Assembly (NCBI GenBank): GCA_014898425.1
Contig: RCSZ01000006.1
Span: 1,426,001-1,490,000 of the forward strand
Source of the DNA: Botryotinia globosa
Taxonomy: Eukaryota; Ascomycota; Leotiomycetes; Helotiales; Sclerotiniaceae
Direction: 5' to 3'
DNA: 64,000 bases
Shown here: positions 24,003 to 36,757 of the stretch, in pieces
Layout: every line of letters starts with the position of its first letter
Position numbering within the stretch: position 1 is the first letter of the stretch
Translations under genes and position numbers: made by a program
The notes under the pieces: generated by a model
The model's database searches: none
The model's input: the letters and a program-made list of their open reading frames with translations, nothing else
Told to the model about the DNA's origin: nothing

Positions 24003-25566
24003 AACTCATCGCCAATCTTGCATATCGAGTTTGGATTCTTCGAGGAACATTGTATGTTCTGAAATTTCTTTGTCCTTTCTCCTATTTATTCCCACACGAC
24101 TCGCATCCAACCTTCTTTGAGTGTAACAGCAAATCTTACTTCGCTTCAACACTCAACATCCATCCAGCCTCTGTGATTACCAAAACATTCCAAAGACCCT
24201 CATCATCAAAAAAACCCTCCGCGTTTCCCTCTTCCCTCCAAAAGCACAAGACCATAAAGAAATCCACAAATTCCACCAGATATAAACACCACGAAGTCAT
24301 TCTCCGAAACAATGTCAACTATTACACACAGCCAAGTCCACTTTATGAATCCTCCAGTAGCATCCACTCATACTCTCCACGATCAAATCAAATAACAACC
24401 ACATCTTTCCAAACAATTCTCATTCCAGAATTGAAGATGGAGAAGAAACATTTCAAACGATTCATATTGCTTGATCGAATCAAACATTGCCAACTTCAGA
24501 TCTACTAACCCTGGCTGGAAGCGGGTGGAGGGGAAAGAAGCCTTGTCATATCGCATGGGAAAAGTGTATGTATGGTAATTTTTGATGGGAGGAAAGGGGG
24601 GGAATCTTCGCAATAATACGAAGTGATAAGATGATTGATTCTTTGTAATTTGATTGGGTGATAATATTAATATATTTAATTTGAGAGAAAGTATGTCAAT
24701 ATTCTAATAAGAATATTATAAGGATATTATTACTAAAAATAATATAGCTATAAATAATACTACTAGCTCTAATTCCAATCTTAATTCCATCTCGATTTAA
24801 TATTCTAATTATTCAATCCCATCCCATCACATTATATACCACCATTCCATTATTCCACTATATCACCACCCTACCAACTCCCAACTACATCCAAACCTCT
24901 CACACATCCAAACCCCCCCCCTCCCAAAACACACACATACATCTTCCACAAACCTTCCACTGCACAATAAACACTCAACACTCAAAACCTACTCAAAAAC
25001 TACCCACCTTCCATCCCAACAATCAAAAAAGAAAAACACCCCTCAATACCCACCTAAATAAATGTCTAACTAGCTTCTAGATAGAAACCCACCCCATCAA
25101 ATTTCTATCCATATCAAGTCTTCAATACTCAATCTCTCAACCAAATCGAATATCATGCGACTCCAAATGAAGTTCACGAGATGAGAAGTATGAGAAGGTA
25201 AATATATAGACTTCGTCTTGGGAGTACAGTTGATTTACTTGAAGGTTTCTAGCCGTGATGGGTTTCTCGTTGATTGGGCAGTTGGTATGATAGGGGGAGA
25301 AAGGGCATGTGTATTACGATGAGGCTAAATGCCTTGACAATTACAGATGTAATATAAGAGTTGATGAATAAGTTTTTCAAAGAAGCAGGGACGACACGAT
25401 TTATTCTTCAACGCCGTGTATCACTGGAAACGAGAGCTATGTTTCATATTTCTTGTTTCCAGATTGATAGATGTACTTCGTTTTGTGTGTTAACATTGAG
25501 ATTATATATACAATCACCCCCCACCCCCTACCCCCTCACCCCCTCATCCCTTTATCCCCAAATCAT
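24003..25566. other. Intergenic, AT-rich block and pyrimidine-rich tract
   Basis: 24640-24800 is very AT-rich. 24800-25150 is strongly C/T/A-biased on the plus strand with few G. A short (CCCCA/CCCCT) run sits at 25515-25560 just beyond the MFS stop codon. The 173-aa plus ORF at 23987-24508 looks like biased composition rather than a gene. Confidence 0.5.
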
Positions 25567-27288
25567 CTAATCCTTAAAAGGAGCAAATTTACTCTTCCTC
25601 CTCAACGCAACTCCATACCTCATAAACAAAAACGGCACCGGTATCGCAAGAGTAGCGACTCCACCTAATACACTCATTGCTGGTCCAACACCCATAGCTC
25701 TAAACATCGGGCCCGCCGCCAGCGGAAAGCCAGTCGCCAAGATACTTCTCAGAAAAGTATTCGCACTGACCGCACTCGCCGCATACAATGCATAAGTATC
25801 AACGAGAAAATTAATGCATTGCTGGAAGATAATATTAAACCCGGCGCCGATGAATACTGACGCAATAACTGGAAGAATCCAGTGAATATTTGGCGCAGCC
25901 GTCCATCCAAACCAGAAAAGTCCGATGGCGAATAAAATGCCTCCAAGTGCCATGGGGGCGAGACGAGCTTCGGGTACGGGACGTCCACCTGCTGCGTCGA
26001 CAATACGCGCGTAGCGAGGTTGATTGCCAAGATTGACTACAACGGCTAGATTGACTCCGACGAAGAGACCGAGAAAGGGGAGTGAAGCTATGACGGGGGA
26101 CCAGCCGCGGTTATCGGAGAAGACGATTGGGAAGACTTCGAGAGTGAGGTAGAGGATGGCGTATACAAAGGAGGCGTAGAAAGCTATACAGGTAACCATT
26201 GGCTCTGTAGTAAGCATTAGGAGGGGCCTCGAGAAGTGCTTCGTGACAATTGTCTTGGCATCGAGCTTGATTTCTTCGTGTGGATGATAATAGGCATTAT
26301 TCCCGGTTTCTTTGCGAAGACGGGCGGCTTTCTTCTTGAGTAGGACGGGAGTGTAGACTTCGGGAAGACAAATTAAACACAATCCGAACATTGAAAATAC
26401 CCAAATTGCCTCGAGATACTCCGTCCATCTCCATCCTAAATGTGGATTCACAAGCAAGGCACTTCCGATCAAAGGTCCTAGTGTCGGTCCACCTACAACT
26501 GCCACTGCATAGAATGTGACAGCCGTTCCTCGAGCTTTAGGACTCCACATATCTCCCAACGCTGCAGAAACATTCGAAACAGGTGCCGATCCGAATAATC
26601 CTCCAAAGAATCTCGTTATAAAAATCGATGCCGCGTTTGTACTTGTAGCCGTTCCAATGGAAAACAGTCCCAAACAAAATAGTGGGGGTAACATACTCCA
26701 TCTTCTTCCCCAGAGCTCAGATATTGGCGCCCAGCAAAGTGGTCCAAAAGCGAATCCCAATCTATGTTGAAAATGTATCAGTACCCTCATCATTTCCAAA
26801 AAGCAAAACAAAACTTACATGTACAAACTAATACTCAACACACTGACTTCGGATCCAACACCAACATAAGCCGCAATCGTTTTTCCCGCCGGACTAATAA
26901 TACTACTTCCCAAACTCGCACTCAAAGCCAACATCCCCAACTGGAACGTTATCCAACTCTTATACAACGTCGACCAATTCCGCGGATTCCCTTGATCATC
27001 ATCCCCATCCCAATCCACCAATATCCTCTCATCTCGACCCTCATTCGGACCCGGAATTTTCTCGTGATCAGCGACAGGATTTGTCTGAATCTCGGACTGC
27101 GAATGCGACTGGGGTCTAGACAATTGCGAACTTGGCCGTCGAGGTGGCGTCTCGACATCTGTCGTTTCTCCATCGCGATCCAGCATTGAAGTGGCGTTTG
27201 AATTCCCCATTGTTCTCTCCCCCTTCTCTACATCCCGCCCCGATAATCCCCCCTCGATTTCCGTCTCGGCATCGGAATCGAGCATCAT
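25567..27288 (-). CDS. MFS transporter, DHA1 multidrug/polyamine type
   Basis: Two exons, 27288-26819 and 26761-25567; 554 aa. The 57-nt intron falls inside the second membrane segment and splicing restores SLYILGFAFGPLCWAPISEL. The cytosolic N-terminus (about 105 aa) ends with GNPRNWSTLYKSW, the family signature before TM1. Motif A is PISELWGRRW, and TRFFGGLFGSAPVSNVSAAL is the conserved TM4 region. About twelve hydrophobic segments follow, with the usual central loop (ARLRKETGNNAYY). This is the drug:H+ antiporter-1 group (Tpo/Flr1/Mdr1-like), which exports drugs, polyamines or toxins at the plasma membrane. The substrate cannot be told. No metabolite cluster is adjacent. Confidence 0.93.
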
Positions 27289-28571
27289 ATGCCTTTTTTC
27301 TTTCTTTACCTCGCGGTTATAACGTCCCTACAATCTCGAGATTCTCTGCAATATCAAACTTCACAAGATCGCAACCACCGAAAACCCATCTCAGAAGAAG
27401 ACACAAGAACCAGGAAACGCATCTTCGAAATGAAATGAATTGAAATAAACTGCGCAAAACAATCACCGCAGTTACACTTCCACCACTTACCCAAACAATC
27501 CAGGGAAAAAAAGACTCCACTTACGAAAAGACACACAAGGGATCCTCTCAATGACGAATATATCCATGTTACCAATCCCAATGAATCAACTCTCCAATCT
27601 GGGTACGTACAGAGGAGTGACATCTTGCATGCACCGATTGCACGCACCCCAACACCCAAGCAGGGTAAAAGATGCGTCCCAAACAGGAAAAAGAACGGTT
27701 CCCACCAAGAAGCTTTGCCACTGACTAATCCGATAACAAAGCTCACCGGCTAGAAGGTTTGTACGAAGGAATCTTATCTTATCAGCCTTATACCGCGGAT
27801 CTGAAGATATTTGGACCAATCAGCGATATGACAATTTACCCCGGCCGGGACCGAAAAGATGCGGAACGAAAGATGCGGATCAGGTATAAAAGTAACTGTC
27901 GGAAGAATGGATCCGTGGAGTCTTCAAGTCATATAATGGTTGGTAATGCTGGGGTCTCTTGGAGAATAAGAACTTAAGAAGCGTGGGAATTTGTCTAGAC
28001 TCTACAAAGTACACCGACTCACCGAGACACCGTAGACTTGGTCCACTGTAGATACTTTGGACAGAAAAGTTAGCACTAGTCTAGCTGTATATAGTGTTGG
28101 TTAATATGAAGTGTACTCCGTATCGGCTCGTTCTATAGTGTTAAGACCTTCATACTCCTAAGATCCTCTCAGAGAGCAACTTGATATATATATATATATA
28201 TATATATACTAGGTATATATATAACTTTCTTCTTACCACTTAAATCTTATCACGCATAGCACTTTGACAAAGATAGAAACCATATTGTTGCACCAACATA
28301 CTTAATGGGTATAAAAGCTACAATAAAGATAATGATAAAGGGAGATCTCTGGTCATACAACGGTTATTGTCCAAAGTAAAAAAGGAAATGTACTCCCGCC
28401 GTACGGTATTCGCCGGCACTATTCTTCCTTCCACTCTAGCCACAACACTCATGTCCACAACAACGACCTCGATCCATCAAAACCCATTCCACTGCCTCAT
28501 AGAAGCGACAACTTTCCACGAGCCGCATCTCAAAATCTTTCCTCACACATAGTCACATAATCTTAGCCATC
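27289..28571. other. Intergenic with (AT)n microsatellite
   Basis: Promoter side of the MFS gene and 3' side of the dynamin-family gene. It contains an (AT)12 run at 28184-28208. No gene recognised. Confidence 0.5.
28184..28208. repeat. (AT)n microsatellite
   Basis: Uninterrupted AT dinucleotide run of about 25 bases. Confidence 0.85.
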
Positions 28572-30956
28572 TTAGAGTGTAGTAGCACCGCTCATGATCG
28601 TTCGGAAGATTCGTTTGCCTTCTCCAAGCTTTTTAATCTGATCCTCCAAATATGCTCTCTCTTGTCTGGCTGGACCTGGTTCACTAGCAATCGCCTCCAC
28701 ATCTTTATCAGACATCTTATTTACGGCAACAGGGTCGAAGATGCGTTCTAAGCCACGAACAATGTGACGCTCGACTACTTGGGTAGTCACATTTGCGATG
28801 AAAACCTTTTGAAGGACCTGAAGACACATTAGTCGATATTTGGTAAATGAAATCTGAGTGAAAAGAAACGAACCTTATAGATTGCCATGACACAATCCAA
28901 AGCTGCTTCGCATGCAACGGCTTCCATATCTTTTTCGGTGCTCTTGAAGAGGCTTTCCTTTAATTTTTGGATCACGGGACCCATCTGCACTTCTTCAGAT
29001 GTCTCCACACCAGCCGAAGCATCCTGACAACATTTTTCGAGTTCTGCATTCGCTCGTTCTTGCTGACGGTTTTTGATTGTATCGGTGTAGTAGTGATTGT
29101 AGTTGATTGGATGATTCATGTTGTCTACAATCAAGTTATCCAACTCATGCGCTGCGGCAGCATTGCGATTTCTCAACTCATCCTCGATCCGAGATGACCA
29201 CAAGCGTGATTCAACGTCTCTTGGGGTCATTTCTAGAAGCAGGTCCTTGAGGAACTCGGTGCACACATCGGATACTCGTTCAATGTGTTCTGTGGCAAGC
29301 TCTTCCCATTTCGCGGATTGCTCCCAATATAGCTCTGAAATCAGTGAAGGGTTGTAATTTCCTGGGAGTTCCTTTCCACGAGTTCTAGTGAGTGCCTGCC
29401 TCACCCAATCCAGACCCTCCTTCTTTGTAAGTCTTTCGGGCTCGCCTCTTTCAACTGCTTCTTCTGCTTCCATGTTTCCTCTCGTCGATTGTGCGTCTGC
29501 AGAGTCGTCGATCTGGTATTTGTGACCTTTTCTACGCACTACTTCCGTAAATTGAGAATTCATCGTTTGAACACAAGCTCGCATTCGACGAAGAGTTGCT
29601 TTTTGATCGAATTTGAACTCGGAGTTAACTTCACATTGAAAGTACCGCCCTTCATAGTGGCCATCAACAGCAGCGGCACAAATTTTTTGAACGTCGGTGC
29701 TGAGTTGCACCAAATATGCTCGACACTCAGAAGGTGTAGATCTAGCTTCGCCGAGCAACCCGAGTTGTTCGCTTGCGGTGACAAGTTGCGCTTCCAGGTC
29801 GCGGCGGAGCTGAGGGAGTTCTTTCTTGATGTGTTGGAACAATAGAGCGGCCAAACGACCACGCAATCGTTCAATGCCGATGTTATTTTTCGACAAAGTC
29901 TTGAAGTTGGAGGCACGAAACCAAGAATCTTCCGCCATGTTACGTTCCATTAGAGAAAAATCTCTCTCCTCGTATCTTCGGTTCTTTACCACGTGCCAAC
30001 CCAGTCTAAATCTGACGTTCTCGTTCTTCGCCAAGCTGATGAAAGCTTTCTCATTTCCAGAGCCTTTGTCAAGAGTATCCGGCTTGGTGATGATACCAAG
30101 AGTGCGATCTCCGTGAGGATCGTGGGCCCTCACTCTCTTCAAGATTTGCTGATTCGCAATGTCGTTTTTTGCAGAGATAACAGCAAGGCAAATTGTTCGA
30201 GGCTGCTTTATGTAATGCTCTGTTATGGCTGCGACCGTTTCAACATCGGCAGCTGTTGCCTCTACAGTTTCAGAGGCGATCAAACCCGGAAGATCGACCA
30301 AAGTCAGCTGGGGACAATCCGGGCCACAAAACTCAATGCTCAGGACATCTCTCGCAAATGCCCGTGGTGGAGCACTCGGGTCGAGGTTGGCACTTATGCC
30401 CATAGCTTCCATGGCTAGATCCATGATTCGAGGAAGGTCTTCAAAATCTGTGATGCTTTCTACAAACCCTTTAATCATGGCTTGCTCTTTAGGTGGCCGC
30501 TCATCATCCGGGATAATCTTGATAGTCAGTGTTTTCGTTTCAGCGTTACGGAGACTAATCTCAGTTGCAAAACGAGTACATAGATTGTCATTTCTCGGGA
30601 AAGGGATCTCGGTCAACGCCTCGAGAACCGAACCTGTGGATGTAAAGTTCAGTATAACTTCTGCGCAATCACAATTGAAATCGTCCAATAACAAAAGGGG
30701 AATTGTTCTACTCACTTTTACCGGCTGATTGGTCGCCACAAACTACAAGTTGTGGAAGGGGTAGAGTATTCTCGAGGCCACACTTTCTCAAGTGTGCAAC
30801 GGTATCAAGAACGCGTTGCTGCTCCTCTGTTTGTAGACCTTTGAGAGAAGATGTAGTCTTCAGCTCATCTTCGGAAATTGGGCTGTGGGCAGTGACAGGA
30901 CTATCGTGAAAGCTATCATCATCTACGACGACAGATGATCCACGAGAGGAAGACAT
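28572..30956 (-). CDS. Dynamin-family GTPase (Mx-like)
   Basis: Three exons, 30956-30716, 30633-28874 and 28817-28572; 748 aa. The P-loop GDQSAGKSS (residues 74-82) is rebuilt across the first intron. The switch-I region CTRFATEISLR, DxxG (VDLPGL) and TKPD (IITKPDTLDKG) follow in order, the GTPase signature of dynamins. A long helical middle/stalk region follows. The last exon carries the GTPase effector domain (VVERHIVRGLERIF, then DQIKKLGEGKRIF). There is no PH or proline-rich domain, so it is not a classical dynamin or Vps1/Dnm1. The fungal group is usually named Mx-like by similarity to animal GTPases. Its role in fungi is largely unknown; membrane remodelling is inferred from the family. 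Confidence 0.93.
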
Positions 30957-32251
30957 ACTGCTTGCATGTATCGAGGTTCTTCCTGTCCAAGAACTTCCTG
31001 ACTGTAGATAACCGGTTACTGTATCGCTTGATCGCGTCTCAAAGATATATTATTCAGAATGATAGAAATAAAATTCACCCAAGAAAACTTGCTCTGAACA
31101 AAAACCAAACCAGAAGTCCTCCATATATGTACCTCAATCACTCAACTGACATACCCACCTCCCTCCATCCCATGCACAAGGCCTTCCAAACGGCCGTCCT
31201 CAAGCATGCTGCGGAAAGGCTGATTCATGCAATCCATGCATGTTACCACACCTCCATCACTAAAAAGCAAGCATGATTTTAATTTCTAGGATTAAACGCT
31301 GTCCAAATACCTGCTATCATTTTGAGGCCTACAACTGCAATAGCCAATAAGGTGTCCGCGGATATGCAACTACGAATAATCATGCGGGCTTCCGCGGATC
31401 AATCTCGATAATCTTAGTTGAGATGATAAATTTGAAGATGTAGTAGATACTGGAAGAGAAGAAAGAAAAGGCGTGAAGAATCGCAAACAAATATAAAATG
31501 ATGTATGTATGTAGATATGCGATCGATTCGTCGGATCAAGAAAAAGCATGACATGACATGACTATACACAAACAAACAAACAAACAATACCAGATACACT
31601 TTGCACTTCCAATCGCCCCCAAATTGCCCCCAAACCTCTGAGCCTCAAAAAACCCACCCTGCTGAAAATGTTGGTGACAAGTTAATTGGCATCTCCCCAT
31701 CCACGCCTCCATCCGTTCATCCATCCGAGCAAATCCCAAAGGCATGGGAACAAATCACCGCACGTGATTGCTGGATATGGATATAGATGAAAACTCCTTT
31801 GGAATCCACGTATATAAGATTACCGATTTAGAGATGTTCTCTGCTTACAGAGAGAGTATCTACCTACATATTATTTTGAGTTTGATCATCTGTACGAAAC
31901 GGGATCCTGGATGGGGAAGAGGATGTTTGTGTTCCGTGCTGGGAGGCGCGGACAAAACTACCTTGTCGTTTCAATTCATCCAATTCATTCAATTCATTTC
32001 TGTTTTGCTTTGTTTTGAATGGTATTGTATCTAGGCGACGAGGCGCATTTCCGTGCCACGCTCACGCACCTAGGGATCTGATAACCTTGGTTTGCTCTCA
32101 GCGGTTAGGTTCAACCATTTCTGATACACATGGCTGGGCAGATTTTGTGATATCCAGCTACTAGATACAAAGTAAAGTAAAGTGAAGTATGAGTATATTA
32201 TTTCATTGTAGATATTTTCGTCGGTTGTGATTATGTAAATATCTAAATGTA
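30957..32251. other. Intergenic
   Basis: 5' flank of the dynamin-family gene and spacer to the first miniature element. The ORFs of 60-113 codons (for example 30935-31276) overlap the leader and have no family resemblance. Nothing else seen. Confidence 0.5.
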
Positions 32252-32414
32252 AGAGTTATCGAACATACTCATCGTATATCGTAATGTTTTGTAATAAAAT
32301 CCCTATAAATTTCAAAAAAAAAATTATAAATTAAATTATTATATGATTATTATAATTATTGATATTATATTGAAACAAAACTTTTAAATAAACAATTTGA
32401 ATTATTATATAGTG

Positions 32415-32449
<35 letters not shown>

Positions 32450-32782
32450 ATTAATTTTTAAAAAAAATTATAAAAAAATTATATAAGTTTTTAATTGAAA
32501 AGGTTCAGAATTTTTGATTTGTGATATTTTTCCTAACCAAAATAAGTAAACCTTTTTTTAAAAAAAAATTCAATTTTAATTTTTTAAAAATATTATTATA
32601 AAAATATTTAAAAATAAAGTAAATATTTTTTAAAATAATTAAAATGATTTTCAATCCAAATAGAATAAAAATTTCAATTTGATAATATTAATCGATTAAC
32701 AAACTAGAATATGAACATCTAAATAATTGAATATTTTAACTAAAGAAGCGTTATATATGTAATAAGTCGGGGCTAGAACTCT
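32252..32782. mobile_element. AT-rich TA-flanked miniature element, family A copy 1
   Basis: A 531-bp, extremely AT-rich block bounded by imperfect inverted termini AGAGTTATCG... and ...CTAGAACTCT, with TA on both sides (32250-32251, 32783-32784). The left end continues ACATACTCATCGTATATCGT, then TTTTGTAATAAAATCCCT, which recurs with changes in the copies at 40282, 42520 and 61140. There is no ORF. A TA target duplication and short inverted ends without coding capacity are the marks of a miniature inverted-repeat element moved by a Tc1/mariner- or pogo-type transposase. It contains an internal (TA)n run near 32418-32446. Confidence 0.75.
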
Positions 32783-34078
32783 TATATTAAATTCCATCTC
32801 TAGTATACAAGTCCTTCCATTCTCTCCCCATTCTCCTCTACTCATCTAGATCATCTAGATCTAAACCTCGATTTTTATTTTCTCCCCCCTCCCATTTTCC
32901 TTCCCTTTTCCCCCTTTTCCCCCTTTTCACCTCTTCCCATCATTAAACCAATATCTACTCAAATTCCCTACCTATCTATCTATGCATTCTCTTACACTCT
33001 CATTCAATATTTCCATTCATCCATACCCGCCTTTCCACTCCCTCCCTATCTAAACATCCACCTCTCCTCTCCCCTCCTCTCCCTCTTCCACTCCCTTTCA
33101 ACCTCTCCACCCCAATTCCATTATTTCCTCTCATCTACCCATCTACCCATCCATCCATCTACCCATCCATCCATCTACCCATCCACCCATCCACCCTTCC
33201 TCACTCCCGCCAAGAAACACAACACCTCAATATACAATATTCTTCTATATATACTCCTCTCTCTCCCTTCCCCCCCTTCCCCTCCCCTCCCCTCCTCTCT
33301 CCATCCGCACTCCACTCCACTCCATACACCACCACCCCCAGTTCTCTATTTCTATAATCTACAGATCCAATCCCCAATCCCCATTCCCCAACCCCAACCT
33401 CTTCATCCCAAAAATCTTCTCCACACTATCCTCACGCACTCACTCTACTCTCTATAGCCAATTACTCATACAAACACGTACACCAAGTCCACCTCCGAAT
33501 ATCACCAACCATCAAACACTCAAATCCATACAAATCACTCAATTTATAAACACTGTATTCATATAACGCTATATTTACATATCTGTATATTCATATTCCT
33601 CTCCATGTATATATATAGGTAAGATAGAGATATTCATCCATCCATCTACACACCCCTCATTCATCTCCTCCTCTCATCTATAAATCTCTTTCTCGTATGC
33701 CACTTGAAATGCATTTCCGAATTATTCTCCTACAATGAATTCCATAGAATTCACCATCTTCATACTACTTTGCTCCTAGTCGCCTCTCATCCAATTCATA
33801 TGTCATTATTCTTCCCACTTCATCTTCTATCATCAACTTCGTTACCATCATCATCACTTCCATCTCCATCCATCTCCAGATATAATATCAAAAACACCTC
33901 CCTTCCCACCCACCCACCCATCCTGATTTCAAACAAAACCCAAATAAAAAATATCGATTTATCCATCTATACCCAACCAGTCTAAATCTTCAAAACTCGC
34001 TCAATTCCACAAAACGACAAAGGACAAACAAAGGATGCCAAAATCCAAGTCTATCACATCTCAGCTCTTCAAAAAGAT
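32783..34078. other. Long pyrimidine-rich tract
   Basis: About 32800-33960 is strongly C/T-biased on the plus strand, with G rare, and includes an imperfect (ACCCATCC/ATCT)n array at 33133-33196. No ORF with family resemblance is present. It sits beyond the 3' end of the minus-strand VPS62 gene, so it is not that gene's promoter. It could be a leader or promoter of an untranslated plus-strand transcript. Confidence 0.5.
33133..33196. repeat. Imperfect ATCTACCC/ATCC minisatellite
   Basis: Short imperfect tandem units of ATCTACCC and ATCCATCC inside the pyrimidine-rich tract. Confidence 0.7.
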
Positions 34079-35692
34079 CTACCCAACCCAACTCCTGTGT
34101 TTCCCCTTTTCCAAACTATCCACCAAAATACATTTCAACCCTGATTGACAAACTCTACTCCTCCCCAAATTTTTGAATTTGGGTCCAAGTGGTCCATTCA
34201 CATAATGATATTGACCCACAAATCTCCACTGCCTCCAATCAGACAATTCATAAAATTTATCTCCCCAATGACCATTGAACCAAAACCAACCCGTGGGTGC
34301 GTTTGGATTTTGTGTCGCGGGCTGAAATGAATCAGCCATTGTTTGAGCTGGAAGATTAGAGGTTGCGAATCGTGCATCGACATTGTGAGTAAGAGATGTG
34401 TTGAAGAAATAGGCTCGGTAATTAAGGACGGGGTCCCAAATTGGTCCTTTGTCTGTGACGTCTGCGAGAAGTTTGAATGGCAAGACGTATGGATGTGTAC
34501 CGGGAGTCGCATACATTGCATGAGAGCCCACGGCACTATAAATGACTGGTCTTCCTTCTCTTCCTGGACCTTGACCTTTTTCAACTGCTTTATAATGATA
34601 TCCTAATCCACCAAAATGGGCAGAGAAAAAAACAGCTTTGGGTACACCATTATAAAAGCGAATGAGGGAGTGTTCCCAATCACCAACGTGATTTCCAAAT
34701 CGCATCTTCAAGACAGTTGTACCAAGATTGTAGGAATAAAAGTAAAACCAAAATGCATCAACGATACCATGTCCTTTGTCCACAATAATTAATGTCGCCG
34801 GAGCTGGGGAATATCCTGATTGATCTGGTTTACCGGAGGAATCTCCACGTTTCTTCAAATTGTGCTGGCGCTGTCTTGTAATTTGAGGTTGTGCGCGAAA
34901 AGTTGGCTCGAATGGTGCGACAATCTTCATTCTATCTTCATCACTCGCATCGTCCCAGGCTTCCTGACCATCTTCTTTAGTCTCAATAAACTCCTTTACT
35001 TCTTCCTCGTCTACCGTTTCCCAATCCTCATCATGCTTGATCTCATCTTCGTAAGGTATAGGTTTATTGTAAGCACTCCCAAGCCACCTTGGTCTATCTT
35101 CCACATCGTCTTTGCTTTGCATAAATAAAAGTCGACCTCTGCGTCCTTCGTTCAAGAGATGTAAATTATGCAATGTATGTTCGGAGGTATTCATATGTAA
35201 TGAAGTATGATTTTCGTAAGGAGTAACATGATTTAAATGTTCCTCAATGTCCGCAGGCCAGAACTTCTCCCCCGAGTAAAGATGCACGAGAGGGGCGTGG
35301 TCAAGAACGTATCGTGGAACGTCTTTCAATACTCGATCATCGCCATACAAATCGTCTGGGCGCATCTTGGGGGCATTCGCGTAGGCGTCATCCCATTCTA
35401 CCCAACTTGCATCCAGGTCATCATCTCCCATGACTTTCTGATCTCTTGTAACTTTATTTAATCGACGTTTCCAAGCCGGATCGGAATGATAGTGAGCAAG
35501 CCCACAGAGACCCAGCCATTTACACGATTGTCTATCCAAGAAGTGTTTTGATGTAGCGATCCAGCGCGCATCCTCTCTCATTTCCTCTGATATGTGTGTA
35601 TTCGGATCGAGGTATCGATGTAATGAGGTGGCTCCGAACCAAGTCAAGCAGACCAGGACGATTCCCAGGAGGAATCGACGTATGGAAATCAT
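34079..35692 (-). CDS. VPS62: VPS62-like vacuolar protein sorting protein
   Basis: Single-exon ORF of 537 aa. Residues about 5-23 (RFLLGIVLVCLTWFGATSL) form a signal anchor or single membrane segment. The body shows the Vps62/Tda6 family hallmarks: LDHAPLVHLYSGEKFWPADI, then EEHLNHVTP, the later APATLIIVDKG with DAFWFYFYSYN, and VGDWEHSLIRF, SAHFGGLGYHY, PVIYSAVGSHAMYATPGTH and FNGHWGDKFY near the end. Yeast VPS62 is involved in cytoplasm-to-vacuole targeting; biochemical function is unknown. An acidic insert (about 225-250) and a basic linker (about 268-290) separate the two halves. The start codon was chosen because it gives the signal anchor. It is isolated between repeat-rich regions. Confidence 0.93.
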   Translation of the reverse strand: MISIRRFLLGIVLVCLTWFGATSLHRYLDPNTHISEEMREDARWIATSKHFLDRQSCKWLGLCGLAHYHSDPAWKRRLNKVTRDQKVMGDDDLDASWVEWDDAYANAPKMRPDDLYGDDRVLKDVPRYVLDHAPLVHLYSGEKFWPADIEEHLNHVTPYENHTSLHMNTSEHTLHNLHLLNEGRRGRLLFMQSKDDVEDRPRWLGSAYNKPIPYEDEIKHDEDWETVDEEEVKEFIETKEDGQEAWDDASDEDRMKIVAPFEPTFRAQPQITRQRQHNLKKRGDSSGKPDQSGYSPAPATLIIVDKGHGIVDAFWFYFYSYNLGTTVLKMRFGNHVGDWEHSLIRFYNGVPKAVFFSAHFGGLGYHYKAVEKGQGPGREGRPVIYSAVGSHAMYATPGTHPYVLPFKLLADVTDKGPIWDPVLNYRAYFFNTSLTHNVDARFATSNLPAQTMADSFQPATQNPNAPTGWFWFNGHWGDKFYELSDWRQWRFVGQYHYVNGPLGPKFKNLGRSRVCQSGLKCILVDSLEKGKHRSWVG

Positions 35693-36276
35693 ATTGTAAC
35701 GCTTCGGATACGGTGTTGGAACAAAAAAGGGTATCTTAAAGTCAAGGAAATGAAGAATTGGAATGGAAGGACTAAATCATTGAGGGTTTCAAAAGACGAC
35801 CAGCGGATCTGTTCGCGATTAGAGATGTCTTGCGATCGGAGTTAAAGTAGAGGTAGGTGGGTGTTCGTGTTGGAGTTGGAGTTGGATGAGTTTCTTTGTT
35901 GATGGATTAGGGAATCGATTGATTTTAAAATAGATGTAAATGGAATGAATGAATGAAAAGTAGAAAAGGAAGAAAGAACAATAACTTTGTCATCAGTGAC
36001 TGACTCTCCGAAGAAGCCGAGCTAGTAAGTGAAGGGTGAAGGGTGGAAATGTTGATTGTACTCGGTACATTCGTACATAGTAACAGTAACAGTAACAACA
36101 ACAACAACAACAATGAACACCTGGACGTGAGTATGTTGATTCAAAGTTCTAAAGACGGATACATCGGATTGATAATGAGACATAGGTAGCATGTAGGTAG
36201 GTATGTCGGTAGTTATAGGTGAGATATTTTATATTAGATTATATTCTGTATGTATTTAAATAATAATCAATATATA

Positions 36277-36277
<1 letters not shown>

Positions 36278-36321
<44 letters not shown>
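36278..36321. repeat. (CTAT)n microsatellite
   Basis: Eleven or so uninterrupted CTAT units following a short TA run. Confidence 0.85.
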
Positions 36322-36322
<1 letters not shown>

Positions 36323-36715
36323 CCTACACTCACCACTCACCACTCATCAACTCATCAATTCAATCATCCCACCATCTTACCTTGTATCATAATGTGTTGG
36401 ATTCGGATAGGCTTTTCCTACCTTATCGCCATGCATATTCCAGGGACAATGAACAGGGTTGTGATGAACGGGCATGGGAAATCTTGATTGGGATGAATGT
36501 TTTTAAAAGTATTGGATGATTGAGTAGATGGATTGACTTCTTTGATCGATTCAATTCTATTGATTCTAGACTTGATATATATATAGACACATACCGGTAG
36601 CTTTGATACAAATCTCTCTTACAACAGAGTACATATAGACCTACCTATACAAGTACTGGTAAGGTCAGCTAGGTAGGTATCTATCTATCTTCAACATCCA
36701 CAACCACATCTCAAT

Positions 36716-36757
36716 AATCCATCTAATCCATCTAATCCATCTAATCCATCTAATCCA
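36716..36757. repeat. 9-base tandem repeat (AATCCATCT)n
   Basis: Four to five copies of AATCCATCT in tandem. Confidence 0.8.

Noticed and set aside
23987..24508. 173-codon plus-strand ORF
   Set aside because: Arises in C/T/A-biased DNA; no domain, no good splice context, and the opposite strand looks at least as coding.
33704..33985. 93-codon ORF in the pyrimidine-rich tract
   Set aside because: Its Ser/Pro/Leu content simply reflects C/T-rich DNA.
36716..36757. Regular 9-base repeats considered as a CRISPR-like array
   Set aside because: Units are contiguous with no spacers, and the genome is eukaryotic.
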